Shown here piece after piece: positions 24,922 to 32,957 of a stretch of 64,000 bases of DNA (the stretch's first letter is position 1; each line of letters begins with the position of its first letter). The translations under genes were made by a program, and so were the position numbers. The DNA lies in contig NZ_JAGFNZ010000001.1 in NCBI RefSeq assembly GCF_019448085.1, positions 186,001-250,000 of the forward strand, read 5' to 3'. The notes under the pieces are model-generated. The model saw only the letters and a list, made by a program, of their open reading frames with translations, did no database searches and was not told the DNA's origin. Origin of the DNA: Caproiciproducens faecalis. Its GTDB lineage: Bacteria; Bacillota; Clostridia; Oscillospirales; Acutalibacteraceae.

Positions 24922-25908
24922 TTAACAGATTCGCGGTAATCCTTCGCCGTACAAAACGGTAACAATACGGGTTCCCCCGATGGGGGTTTTCAGCAGAACC
25001 GTTCCCGACTCGCCGGAAACGACCTTGCCGATGATGGCCGCGTTTTCTCCGTACCGGCTTTTTTTCAGGCATTCGAGCGCTTTTTTTGCGTCCTGCCCGG
25101 CTACGACGACGGTCATTTTTCCTTCGTTTCCCATATACAGAGGGTCAAGGCCCAAAATTTCACAGAACCCCCGTACCTGTGCCGAAACGGGGATGGCTTC
25201 TTCTTCCAGCTCCATGCAGCAGGCGGAAGCACCGGCAAATTCATTCAGCACCGTACCCAGTCCGCCTCGGGTAACGTCACGCATGGCCTTTACCTTTACA
25301 CCGCTTTCCAGAAGCGTGCTTACCATTTCATTCAGAGGAGCACAGTCGCTCTGAATGGTATTCTGAATATTCATCCGTTTGCTAAGAATGGCCGCGTGGT
25401 GGTCGCCCAGATTGCCCGAAAGCAGGATCATGTCGCCTTCTTCGCAGGAAGACGCGCTGAGCGAAACATCCGGCGGTACAAAGCCCACGCCGGCGGTATT
25501 GATATAGATGCCGCCCTTACCCTCTACGACCTTGGTGTCACCCGCTACAATACAGACTCCGGCTTCCGCGGCGGTTTCCGCCATGGAGGCCGCTATTTTT
25601 TTGAGGTCATCCGTGTCGGCGCCTTCCTCCAGAATGAATCCGCAGGTAAGGTAACGCGGCTTTGCGCCGCTCATCAAAAGATCGTTCACGGTACCGCAGA
25701 CGGACAGCCTGCCGATATCCCCGCCGGGAAAAAACACAGGAGTGACAACAAAGCTGTCCGTTGTCATGGCGATTCTCTCCGCGCCGGGAACGACCGCGGA
25801 ATCCTCCATTTTGGCCAGAACAGGGTTATGAAAGTGTTTTTCAAAGATATCTTCTATCAGCTCGGAAGTGGCTTTACCGCCGCTGCCATGCGCCATGGTT
25901 ATTTTCAT
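24922..25908 (-). CDS. hypE: Hydrogenase maturation protein HypE
   Basis: HypE dehydrates the carbamoyl group passed from HypF to make the cyanide ligand of the NiFe site, using ATP. The protein has 328 aa and starts MKITMAHGSGGKATSELI, the usual opening. PurM-like domains follow, with CIVAGDTKVVEGKGG and MRDVTRGGLGTVLNE as conserved parts. It ends in GLPRIC, whose terminal cysteine carries the thiocarboxamide, so it is intact. The start overlaps the hypD stop (ATGA) and has a GAGGAAAC site. Last gene of the ech-hyp operon. Confidence 0.96.
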   Translation of the reverse strand: MKITMAHGSGGKATSELIEDIFEKHFHNPVLAKMEDSAVVPGAERIAMTTDSFVVTPVFFPGGDIGRLSVCGTVNDLLMSGAKPRYLTCGFILEEGADTDDLKKIAASMAETAAEAGVCIVAGDTKVVEGKGGIYINTAGVGFVPPDVSLSASSCEEGDMILLSGNLGDHHAAILSKRMNIQNTIQSDCAPLNEMVSTLLESGVKVKAMRDVTRGGLGTVLNEFAGASACCMELEEEAIPVSAQVRGFCEILGLDPLYMGNEGKMTVVVAGQDAKKALECLKKSRYGENAAIIGKVVSGESGTVLLKTPIGGTRIVTVLYGEGLPRIC

Positions 25909-26945
25909 GATCGTTTCCTCATATTTGTAAAATAGTTGAAGCAGCTTCCTTCCATGGAGACCATACAGGCGCCCTGCGGCGTCTGAGGGGTGCAGGCGGA
26001 ACCGAAGAGCGGGCATTCGTTTGGAGAAATTGCTCCGGTCAGCACCTGAGCGCAGCGGCAGTGGGCGTTCGCCCCGTGGTCGCCGTTCAGATTTTTGCTG
26101 CCCGCGTCGAAACGGGAATATTCTTCCCGCAAAAGAAGGCCGGAATCCGGAATGATACCCATGCCGCGCCACGAAGCGTCACAGGGAGAAAAATATTTTT
26201 CCACCATTTTCTGCGCGGTTTGATTGCCTTCTTTGGTTACCGCACCGGGATACAGATTCATCACGCACGCGCTGCCGCGCTTTCTGACAAGAGCGTAGAT
26301 CGCCGCCAGAATCTGCGGCCCCTCAAAGCCGGCGACCGCAAACGGAAGTCCGTATTTTTCGGAAAGAGGCTGAAAAATATTGCTGCCGGTAATCACACTG
26401 ACGTGACCCGGTGCCAGAAATCCGTCTACACCGCCCTGATTTTGGCAGATCCAGTCAATGACCGGGGGCATGGTTTTCAGGGAAGTCAAAATTTTCACAT
26501 TGGAAATTCCCCGCGCCACCGCTTCTTCAAGGAGCATGGCATAAACCGGGGCTGTGGTCTCAAATCCGACTGCCGCGAAAATATAGGTACGCCCGGGGTC
26601 ATTTGCCGCCAACTTCAGCGTATCCAGCGGAGAATAGACCATTTCCACGTGACCGCCCGCGGCCTTGGCATCATTCAGACTCTGGCTGCTTCCCGGTACG
26701 CGCAGCATATCCCCGAAGCTGACGACCACATTTTCCGGCTCCATGCAGAGCGCGACCAGCCTGTCGATATAGGCGGTGACCGTAACACAGACGGGGCATC
26801 CGGGGCCGGAGATCAGCCGGATGGCCGGGGAGAGCATCCCCGCGATGCCGCAGCGGGAAATCTGTGCCGTGTGGGTCCCGCAGACCTCCATCAGCCTCAG
26901 TGGCGGCCCGTCATACGTTTTTAAATAAACTTGAATGTCCGTCAT
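25905..26945 (-). CDS. hypD: Hydrogenase maturation protein HypD
   Basis: HypD is the [4Fe-4S] scaffold that, with HypC, assembles the Fe(CN)2CO unit of [NiFe] hydrogenases. The 346-aa product shows the family motifs: MEVCGTHTAQISRCGI near residue 20, SGPGCPVCVT near 45, VGFETTAP near 120 and APGHVSVITG near 175. Cysteine motifs also occur in the C-terminal half (NGDHGANAHCRCAQVLTG, then CPLFGSACTP). The ATG at 26945 overlaps the hypC stop. An in-frame extension to 27017 runs through hypC and is rejected. Confidence 0.96.
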   Translation of the reverse strand: MTDIQVYLKTYDGPPLRLMEVCGTHTAQISRCGIAGMLSPAIRLISGPGCPVCVTVTAYIDRLVALCMEPENVVVSFGDMLRVPGSSQSLNDAKAAGGHVEMVYSPLDTLKLAANDPGRTYIFAAVGFETTAPVYAMLLEEAVARGISNVKILTSLKTMPPVIDWICQNQGGVDGFLAPGHVSVITGSNIFQPLSEKYGLPFAVAGFEGPQILAAIYALVRKRGSACVMNLYPGAVTKEGNQTAQKMVEKYFSPCDASWRGMGIIPDSGLLLREEYSRFDAGSKNLNGDHGANAHCRCAQVLTGAISPNECPLFGSACTPQTPQGACMVSMEGSCFNYFTNMRKRS

Positions 26946-27154
26946 AGTTCTTCTATTTCCTTCAAAAGCTCCTCCAGCGCACTGCGGTCCTGCTCCGTAA
27001 GTACCTGCAGAATACATCCCGCGTGAACCAGAACGCTGTCGCCCGGCTTGATTTTGACCAGGCCGGCCTGTGCCTCCATCGTATTTCCGCTGAAATCTAC
27101 GGTCGCTTTTGTACCGTTCACTTTAACAACCCTGCCGGGCAGTGCAACACACAT
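26942..27154 (-). CDS. hypC: Hydrogenase maturation chaperone HypC
   Basis: HypC is a small chaperone of 70 aa that binds HypD and delivers the iron unit to the hydrogenase large subunit, here EchE. It starts MCVALPGRVVKVNG, with the essential Cys2 exposed after Met removal. The beta-barrel core follows (ATVDFSGNTMEAQAGLVKIKPGDSVLVHAG). AAGGAG lies eight bases before the ATG at 27154, 17 bases after the hypF stop. The stop overlaps the hypD start. Confidence 0.96.
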   Translation of the reverse strand: MCVALPGRVVKVNGTKATVDFSGNTMEAQAGLVKIKPGDSVLVHAGCILQVLTEQDRSALEELLKEIEEL

Positions 27155-27171
27155 GGCAATCTCCTTACCGG

Positions 27172-29445
27172 TTAAATCCTCATTTTTTCGCGTGAATTTT
27201 CCGCCTGTGCGCAGATCCACGCCTGACCCAAACAGATACCGCCGTCGTTGGACGGTACGGCGGAATTTAAATAAACCTGAAAACCGTCCGCGGTCAGCCG
27301 GTCACGGCAGTCCTGAAGAAGAAGAAGATTCGCGAATACACCGCCGCTCAGCGCCACGCGATTTTCTCCGCTTTCCTCCCGGATGTTTTTGCACAGTGCC
27401 GCAACCATTTCGGCAAGCGCAACATGAAACCCAAGCGCAATGCGGTTTTTATCCTGTTTTTCGGCGACGGACTGCAGAAGCTGGCGGATAAAATCGGCCT
27501 GATCTGCCTCCCATTCACATTCGGAATTCTGACTGAGGGCCAGATGAAACGGAATCGGCTCCTCTCCGGCGCCTTTTGCCGCGGCGGCGGCGTTTTCCAG
27601 TGCGATGGCGCACTCACCCTCGTAGGAATTTTCTTCTTTGATGCCCAGTATGGCGCAGACCGCGTCAAACAGCCGTCCCGCACTGGAGCTTTCCTGTGTA
27701 TTGACCTGATGCCGGAGGGCAGCTTTGACAAACGGAAAGCGTTCACTGCCGGATTCTTCACCCGCCGCGAACCGGTAGCAGTCCGAAGTCAGCACGGCGT
27801 TTTTTGCCGCCGCGTCGCCGCCGCACAGCAAAACGCGGCTCAGGTGTGCCCGGCGCTCAAAAGAGGAACCGCTGCACAGCAAAAATTCGCCGCCCCAGAT
27901 CGTTCCGTCGGTCCCGTAGCCGGTGCCGTCGAAAACGACGCCGATACAGCCGTCTAGCCGGTGCTCCGCCATAACGGAGGCGGCGTGGGCGTGATGGTGC
28001 TGAATGAACACAGGACTTCCCAGTCCGAAATCTTTTACAATCCTTTGTGCCAGCAAGCCCGACTGGTAGCCGGGGTGCAGGTCACAGGCAATTTGCTGCG
28101 GAGAAATCATTAGCAGCTGTTCCATATGTTTCAGGCCGAATTTGTAATTCTCATAGACGCTGTAATTTTCAAGATCGCCGAAATATTGGCTCAGATAGGC
28201 ACGGTCGCCGCTGAGCAGGCAGAAGCTGCTTTTCAGGTCGCCGCCCATGGCGAGAACCGGATGTTCCACGCGCTGTTCCAGTACGACGGGCAGGGGAGCG
28301 TATCCTCTGCTGCGGCGTAGAATCTGGGGAACTGAGCATGCGACCCGTGCCACGGAGTCATCCAGCGGAGTTACAATTCGGCGGGTATTATACAGAATTC
28401 CGGAAAGATAAGGGGTGTCCGACCGCATCATGTCGTCGTCCCGGTAGATAATCGGCTCGTTTGTAAAATTTCCGCTCGTGACGATTAAAGGGCCGCAGGC
28501 ATCGGTCAAAAGCTGATGAAGACCGGTACAGGGCAGAAAGGCACCGAGAAAACGGCTTTCTCCACAGACCCCGGAACAAAACACATTTGCGTCTTTGTTC
28601 AGCAGCACAATGGGGCGAGCCATAGAAAGCAGCAACTTTTCTTCCTCTTTATTTATATTGCAAACCTCGCGGATTCTTTCCAGATTGGGGAACATGACGG
28701 CGAAAGGTTTCTTTTCCCGTCCTTTCAAAAGACGCAGGCGTTCCACTGCGTCTTCCTGATAGGGCGAACAGACAAACTGGTACCCGCCCACCCCTTTTAC
28801 AGCCAGAACAGTCCCGTTTTTCAGTAAGGTAATCGCCTGCTCCAAAGCGTCCTGCTTTTCCAGCGTCATTCCGCCGGTGAGAAGATGCAGCTGAGGGCCG
28901 CAGCTGTGGCAGGAGATTGTCTGGGCGTGGCGTCTGCGTCCGTCCCTGTATTCGCGGGCGCAGTCGGGGCACATGGTGAAATCCTTCATCGTGGTGGTTT
29001 CGCGGTCATAAGGGAGCGTATTCATAATACTGTATCTTGGCCCGCAGGAAGCACAGCTGATAAACGGATACCCCCGGCGACGGTTTTTAGACGAATACAG
29101 CTCTTTTCTGCATTCGTCGCACATAGGCAGATCCGGCGGAATCATCGGCGGTTCTGTTTCTTTCTTTGCGGCACGGCCGCTTTTCAGAATGGAAAAGCCG
29201 TCAAACTGCTGTTCCGGCATCGGTTCCGTACGGATGTTGATTACCTGCGCGCCGTCCGGCGCGCTGTGCTGAAGGCTGTATAAGAACTCCTCCAGCCGCT
29301 GCTTTTCCCCGGAGGCGGCAATTTCAACAATCCCGCCGCTGTTGCGTACCGTACCGGAAATGCCCATCCTGTGTGCCAGACCGGCTACAAACGGGCGGTA
29401 TCCCACACCCTGTACGATACCGGAAACGGTAACAAAAACGTTCAT
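27172..29445 (-). CDS. hypF: Carbamoyltransferase HypF
   Basis: HypF converts carbamoyl phosphate and ATP into a carbamoyl-adenylate and transfers the group to HypE. The 757-aa protein has all expected domains. An acylphosphatase domain covers 1-90 (GIVQGVGYRPFV). Two zinc-finger units follow (CDECRKEL with CASCGPRYS, and CPDCAREY with CHSCGP). A YrdC-like domain covers about 200-380, and a Kae1-like domain has the HHHAHAASVMAEH metal motif. The C-terminal VALSGGVFANLLL is typical. The start overlaps the hypA stop by ATGA. Confidence 0.96.
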   Translation of the reverse strand: MNVFVTVSGIVQGVGYRPFVAGLAHRMGISGTVRNSGGIVEIAASGEKQRLEEFLYSLQHSAPDGAQVINIRTEPMPEQQFDGFSILKSGRAAKKETEPPMIPPDLPMCDECRKELYSSKNRRRGYPFISCASCGPRYSIMNTLPYDRETTTMKDFTMCPDCAREYRDGRRRHAQTISCHSCGPQLHLLTGGMTLEKQDALEQAITLLKNGTVLAVKGVGGYQFVCSPYQEDAVERLRLLKGREKKPFAVMFPNLERIREVCNINKEEEKLLLSMARPIVLLNKDANVFCSGVCGESRFLGAFLPCTGLHQLLTDACGPLIVTSGNFTNEPIIYRDDDMMRSDTPYLSGILYNTRRIVTPLDDSVARVACSVPQILRRSRGYAPLPVVLEQRVEHPVLAMGGDLKSSFCLLSGDRAYLSQYFGDLENYSVYENYKFGLKHMEQLLMISPQQIACDLHPGYQSGLLAQRIVKDFGLGSPVFIQHHHAHAASVMAEHRLDGCIGVVFDGTGYGTDGTIWGGEFLLCSGSSFERRAHLSRVLLCGGDAAAKNAVLTSDCYRFAAGEESGSERFPFVKAALRHQVNTQESSSAGRLFDAVCAILGIKEENSYEGECAIALENAAAAAKGAGEEPIPFHLALSQNSECEWEADQADFIRQLLQSVAEKQDKNRIALGFHVALAEMVAALCKNIREESGENRVALSGGVFANLLLLQDCRDRLTADGFQVYLNSAVPSNDGGICLGQAWICAQAENSREKMRI

Positions 29446-29783
29446 TCCATTTCAATACTTTCTATTTTCACTTCTCTGCCAACACCGCTGGGCTCTCCCT
29501 GAGTGCCGCATTTGGGGCAGGAAAAGTCAAAACGCTTCCGCTCAAACAGCTCGTTGCATGTGGGGCAGCGCAGTTTGGACTTAATGGACTGTACGCTCAT
29601 CTGGGCGCCTTCGCAAACGGTACCCTTGGATAAATCCTCAAAGTACATCTGGATGCTTTCTCCGGAGTATCCGGAATCTTCCCCTACCGCAATGTTAATC
29701 TTGGTGACCTTGTTTTTTCCTGCCGCTTCTGCTTTTTCAGTGGCTTCCTTCAGAAAATCGGCAGCCTTGTGATAATCGTGCAT
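29442..29783 (-). CDS. hypA: Nickel insertion protein HypA
   Basis: HypA delivers nickel to the hydrogenase large subunit. The 113-aa product begins MHDYHKA, keeping the essential His2 nickel ligand, although the usual acidic third residue is Asp instead of Glu. The zinc site is formed by RCPTC and SCPKC near residues 73-92. GAAGGAG precedes the start. HypA normally works with the GTPase HypB, which is not encoded anywhere in this operon. Confidence 0.92.
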   Translation of the reverse strand: MHDYHKAADFLKEATEKAEAAGKNKVTKINIAVGEDSGYSGESIQMYFEDLSKGTVCEGAQMSVQSIKSKLRCPTCNELFERKRFDFSCPKCGTQGEPSGVGREVKIESIEME

Positions 29784-29813
29784 GACAACTTGCTCCTTCT
29801 ATTTCAAACTATT

Positions 29814-30176
29814 TTAAGACGCGTTCTGATTTTCTACCGGAGCCTTGGAAACGGTTTCAATGGTCTTACGCTCCGCGGGCTGCGTATAGCTCTGAAGCAT
29901 GGAAAGACATTTTTTGGGACAGCTTTCCACACAGTAGCCGCACTGAATGCAGCTGAAGCGCTGAATGGACCAGCTTTTCCCCGCCCGGTCTACCTGAATA
30001 GCGCCGGTCGGGCACTTCTTGGAACAGATTCCGCACAGCACACAGGTTTCCACATCATTTTCAATGTGTCCCCTCGTGCGCTGCGGGTAATTCCTTGGCT
30101 GCTCCGGATAAGGACGGGTAGCCGGTTTTGAAAACAAATTGTGCAGTTCAATTTTTGCGAAAGTCAGTAAGCTCAT
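29814..30176 (-). CDS. echF: Ech hydrogenase 2[4Fe-4S] subunit EchF
   Basis: This polyferredoxin subunit of 120 aa is homologous to NuoI and feeds electrons from ferredoxin into the Ech complex. It has two cluster motifs, CVLCGICSKKCPTG near 45-58 and CIQCGYCVESCPKKC near 74-88. An N-terminal helix (LLTFAKIELHNLFSKP) docks it to the membrane arm. The ATG at 30176, behind AAAGGTGATG, is chosen over an extension to 30215 that runs into echE. The tail after residue 95 is polar and variable. Confidence 0.92.
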   Translation of the reverse strand: MSLLTFAKIELHNLFSKPATRPYPEQPRNYPQRTRGHIENDVETCVLCGICSKKCPTGAIQVDRAGKSWSIQRFSCIQCGYCVESCPKKCLSMLQSYTQPAERKTIETVSKAPVENQNAS

Positions 30177-30183
30177 TGTTTCA

Positions 30184-31263
30184 TCACCTTTCGGTACAGC
30201 TGATGCAGGGATCAATTGTTAAAATTAAAATCGGAACGTCGGCAAGCTGACAGCCCTTCAGGGTTTCCAGCATTCCCGGCAGATTGGCAAAGGTTGGAGT
30301 GCGTACGCGCATACGGTCCAAAAACTTTGTGCCGTTTGCTTTTATATAGTAGATTGCTTCGCCGCGCGGCTGCTCCACCCGCATGAAATATTCCCCTTCG
30401 GGGAATCCCTTGACCGGCACGGCAACTTCGCCGTTCGGGATTTTTGCCGCCGCCTGACGGATGATATCGATGGACTGGAAGATTTCACGGATACGCACGT
30501 CGGTGCGCGCGTAGCAGTCGCCGACTTCGCTCGTAATCGGCTCGAACTCCAGATTTGGGTAGGCGGCGTAGCCGAGCTTGCGGGTGTCGCGGCTGATGCC
30601 GCTGGAGCGCATAAACGGGCCGACAGTGCCAAGGTCAAACGCCTGCTGTTTGGTCAGAAAACCAACGTCGCGCAGACGGCTGTTGACCGCGGAATTGTTC
30701 AGAAAAGTTTTCACAAGCTCTTTCAGGCTCCGTTCCATATCGGCAAAAACGCCAAGAAATTCCCGGATCATGTCATTATCCATATCCTTGCGCTGGCCGC
30801 CGATTTTGTTGACGGAAAAGATCACGCGGCCGCCGGTGGAATATTCAAACATGTCCAGCACCTTTTCGCGCATTCTCCATGTTTCCATAAACAGGCTCTC
30901 AAAGCCGAACGCGTCAGCCAGCAGGCCGAGCCATAAAAGGTGGCTGTGAATCCGCGACATTTCGCACCAGATGGTGCGCAGATATTTGGCACGGGGAGGG
31001 ATTTCCACTTCCATGATATTTTCCACCGCTTCGCAGTAACCCATTCCGTGCATAAAGCTGCAGATGCCGCAGATTCGTTCCGCGACATATACATATTCGT
31101 TAAAGTCCTTTTTTTCAACCAGTTTTTCAAGACCCCTGTGGACAAAGCCGATGGAGGGGATGGCCTCTACCACCTTTTCGTCTTCCAGCACCAGATCCAG
31201 ATGAATCGGTTCCGGAAGGACCGGATGCTGGGGGCCGAACGGTACAATGCTGCGTTTGGACAT
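30184..31263 (-). CDS. echE: Ech hydrogenase catalytic NiFe subunit EchE
   Basis: This is the large subunit (359 aa, NuoD-like) of the membrane-bound, ion-pumping group 4 [NiFe] hydrogenase that couples ferredoxin oxidation to H2 formation. The four nickel-binding cysteines are present: C65 and C68 in RICGICSF, and C353 and C356 in DPCISCTER. The protein stops right after CTER, the point at which other hydrogenases are cut by a maturation peptidase. It therefore has no cleavable extension, as described for CooH and Ech types. This agrees with the absence of a peptidase gene here. Confidence 0.95.
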   Translation of the reverse strand: MSKRSIVPFGPQHPVLPEPIHLDLVLEDEKVVEAIPSIGFVHRGLEKLVEKKDFNEYVYVAERICGICSFMHGMGYCEAVENIMEVEIPPRAKYLRTIWCEMSRIHSHLLWLGLLADAFGFESLFMETWRMREKVLDMFEYSTGGRVIFSVNKIGGQRKDMDNDMIREFLGVFADMERSLKELVKTFLNNSAVNSRLRDVGFLTKQQAFDLGTVGPFMRSSGISRDTRKLGYAAYPNLEFEPITSEVGDCYARTDVRIREIFQSIDIIRQAAAKIPNGEVAVPVKGFPEGEYFMRVEQPRGEAIYYIKANGTKFLDRMRVRTPTFANLPGMLETLKGCQLADVPILILTIDPCISCTER

Positions 31264-31281
31264 CTGGTATCACTCCTAGAT

Positions 31282-31617
31282 TTATTTAAAAGGTGTTTTC
31301 TTTTCCGTACGGTACAGGGTACCCTGATAATCCAGAGAAATCATCTTAATCGGTACGCCGAAAAGATCGTGAATTTCATTTTCATATAAAAAAGACGCGG
31401 GATAAATTTCGGTGACGCTGGGGATTTCCACGTCCTCGCCGATGCAAAAGCGCAGGGTATATAAATCCAAGTCCTTCCCAAACGAATAGGACATCTCGTA
31501 GCCTTCCTCAATTCTGGTGGCACAGATCTGCACCAGACGGCAGCCGCTGCCTTTCATCTTTAGAACTTCTTCCAGCAGCCCCTCGGGGGAAATGGGGATG
31601 ATGATATTTTCGGGCAT
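31282..31617 (-). CDS. echD: Ech hydrogenase subunit EchD (NuoC-like)
   Basis: This small hydrophilic subunit of 111 aa corresponds to the 30-kDa NuoC subunit of complex I. The C-terminal half has the family core: VTEIYPASFLYENEIHDLFGVPIKMISLDYQG. The N-terminal half is short and variable, as usual for EchD. It carries no cofactor motif and probably bridges EchC and EchE. It starts two bases after the echC stop and ends 18 bases before echE, so translation is tightly coupled. Confidence 0.92.
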   Translation of the reverse strand: MPENIIIPISPEGLLEEVLKMKGSGCRLVQICATRIEEGYEMSYSFGKDLDLYTLRFCIGEDVEIPSVTEIYPASFLYENEIHDLFGVPIKMISLDYQGTLYRTEKKTPFK

Positions 31618-31619
31618 GA

Positions 31620-32075
31620 TTAAGCCTCCTTGTGCAATGCCGCCGCATTGCGTTTTTTCAGTTCACGCTTTCTGTCCAGAAGAGCGATTGCCTTGACCAC
31701 GCCGTCAATAATCGCTTCCGGTCTTGCGGCGCAGCCGGGAACGTAAATGTCCACGGGGATCACTTTGTCCACACCGCCCAGAATATTGTAGCATTCTTTA
31801 AAAATACCGCCGTCACAGGCACAGATGCCTACCGCTACAACGACCTTGTTTTCCGGCATCTGGGAATAAATCTGTTTTACCACCGCTTCGTTTTGGCGAT
31901 TGATGCCGCCGGTAATTAAAAGAATATCGGCATGTTTCGGATTGCCGGTATTGACAACGCCAAAGCGTTCCACATCATAAACGGGAGTCAGGCAGGCCAG
32001 CACCTCAATGTCGCAGCCGTTGCAGCTGGAGCCGTCGTAATGCAGCAGCCAGGGGGATTTTGATATCTTCATCAT
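31620..32075 (-). CDS. echC: Ech hydrogenase small subunit EchC (NuoB-like)
   Basis: This is the electron-transfer subunit of 151 aa that holds the [4Fe-4S] cluster closest to the NiFe site. Cluster ligands are C18 and C21 in SSCNGCDIE, a cysteine in VGICACDGG (C85 or C87), and C115 in YVPGCAARP. The start is a tandem ATG-ATG with GGGAGG upstream. A lysine/arginine-rich C-terminal tail follows the conserved domain. The gene lies 17 bases downstream of echB. Confidence 0.94.
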   Translation of the reverse strand: MMKISKSPWLLHYDGSSCNGCDIEVLACLTPVYDVERFGVVNTGNPKHADILLITGGINRQNEAVVKQIYSQMPENKVVVAVGICACDGGIFKECYNILGGVDKVIPVDIYVPGCAARPEAIIDGVVKAIALLDRKRELKKRNAAALHKEA

Positions 32076-32092
32076 TCTCGATAGCGCCTCCC

Positions 32093-32956
32093 TTAATAAA
32101 CGAGCGTCAGCACCAGCAGGTTAATCCCGCCGGCGACCAGTGTTACCAGCCATGTGGAGCCGAGCATCTTATCCCATTTGACACGGGGGAAAAGATTGTC
32201 GACAAATATTTCAAGAAAATAGCACAGAATGCATACCGCTACCGCCGCAAGGATGCTCCACCACTCCAGGTTGATGATGAAAAGCCCCACAAAGCCCAGC
32301 AGAAGCACGTCTTCATACCAGCCCGCCAGCTCCACGAGCGCCAGAACATTGCCGGACAGCTCGGTCGTCAGGCCTTTTACCATCTCTTGATGAGCGTGGT
32401 GCGAGGTGCTGATATCGAAAGGCGATTTGCGCAATTTAATAGTAAGAATATAAAGAAAGCCGAAAAACATACCCGGAAGAACGGCAATTACGGGCGTGGC
32501 GGTATGGACAATTTCGCTTACATTGAAGCTGCCCGTCGCAATATAGAACCCGATTGCAGCCAGAAGCATCATCGGTTCATAGGCCATCATCTGCACCAGT
32601 TCCCTCTGTGCGCCCATGGCGCTGTACGGGGAGTTGGCGGAGGAAGCGGACATGATTAGAAATACTTCCGCGAGGGTCAGCGCGAAAAAGACTAGCAGCA
32701 GGTCGCCGCCCGCAAAGAAGATACAGCCGGTGAATATGACGAAAACAAAGAATCCGCCGACCAGAAAATCCTGCACGCCGTTTACCACAACAGACTGTTT
32801 GGAAAAAAGTTTATGTAAATCGTAGAAAGGCTGCAAAAGCGGGGGACCCTGGCGCCCCTGAAACCGCGCGCCTATTTTTCTATCAAATCCGGAGAGCAGA
32901 CCGCCCAGAACCGGTGCCAGAATCAGAAAAAGGACGACTTTTATCATAATCTGCAT
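32093..32956 (-). CDS. echB: Ech hydrogenase membrane subunit EchB (NuoH-like)
   Basis: This membrane subunit of 287 aa anchors the soluble arm and forms part of the ion path. About eight hydrophobic segments are visible. The NuoH-type loop GFDRKIGARFQGRQGPPLLQP occurs near residue 24, and the conserved LRKSPFDISTSHHAHQEMVKG loop near 178-198 is typical of this subunit at its contact with the cluster arm. GGAGGTG lies nine bases before the ATG. The echA stop is two bases upstream. Confidence 0.95.
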   Translation of the reverse strand: MQIMIKVVLFLILAPVLGGLLSGFDRKIGARFQGRQGPPLLQPFYDLHKLFSKQSVVVNGVQDFLVGGFFVFVIFTGCIFFAGGDLLLVFFALTLAEVFLIMSASSANSPYSAMGAQRELVQMMAYEPMMLLAAIGFYIATGSFNVSEIVHTATPVIAVLPGMFFGFLYILTIKLRKSPFDISTSHHAHQEMVKGLTTELSGNVLALVELAGWYEDVLLLGFVGLFIINLEWWSILAAVAVCILCYFLEIFVDNLFPRVKWDKMLGSTWLVTLVAGGINLLVLTLVY

Positions 32957-32957
32957 C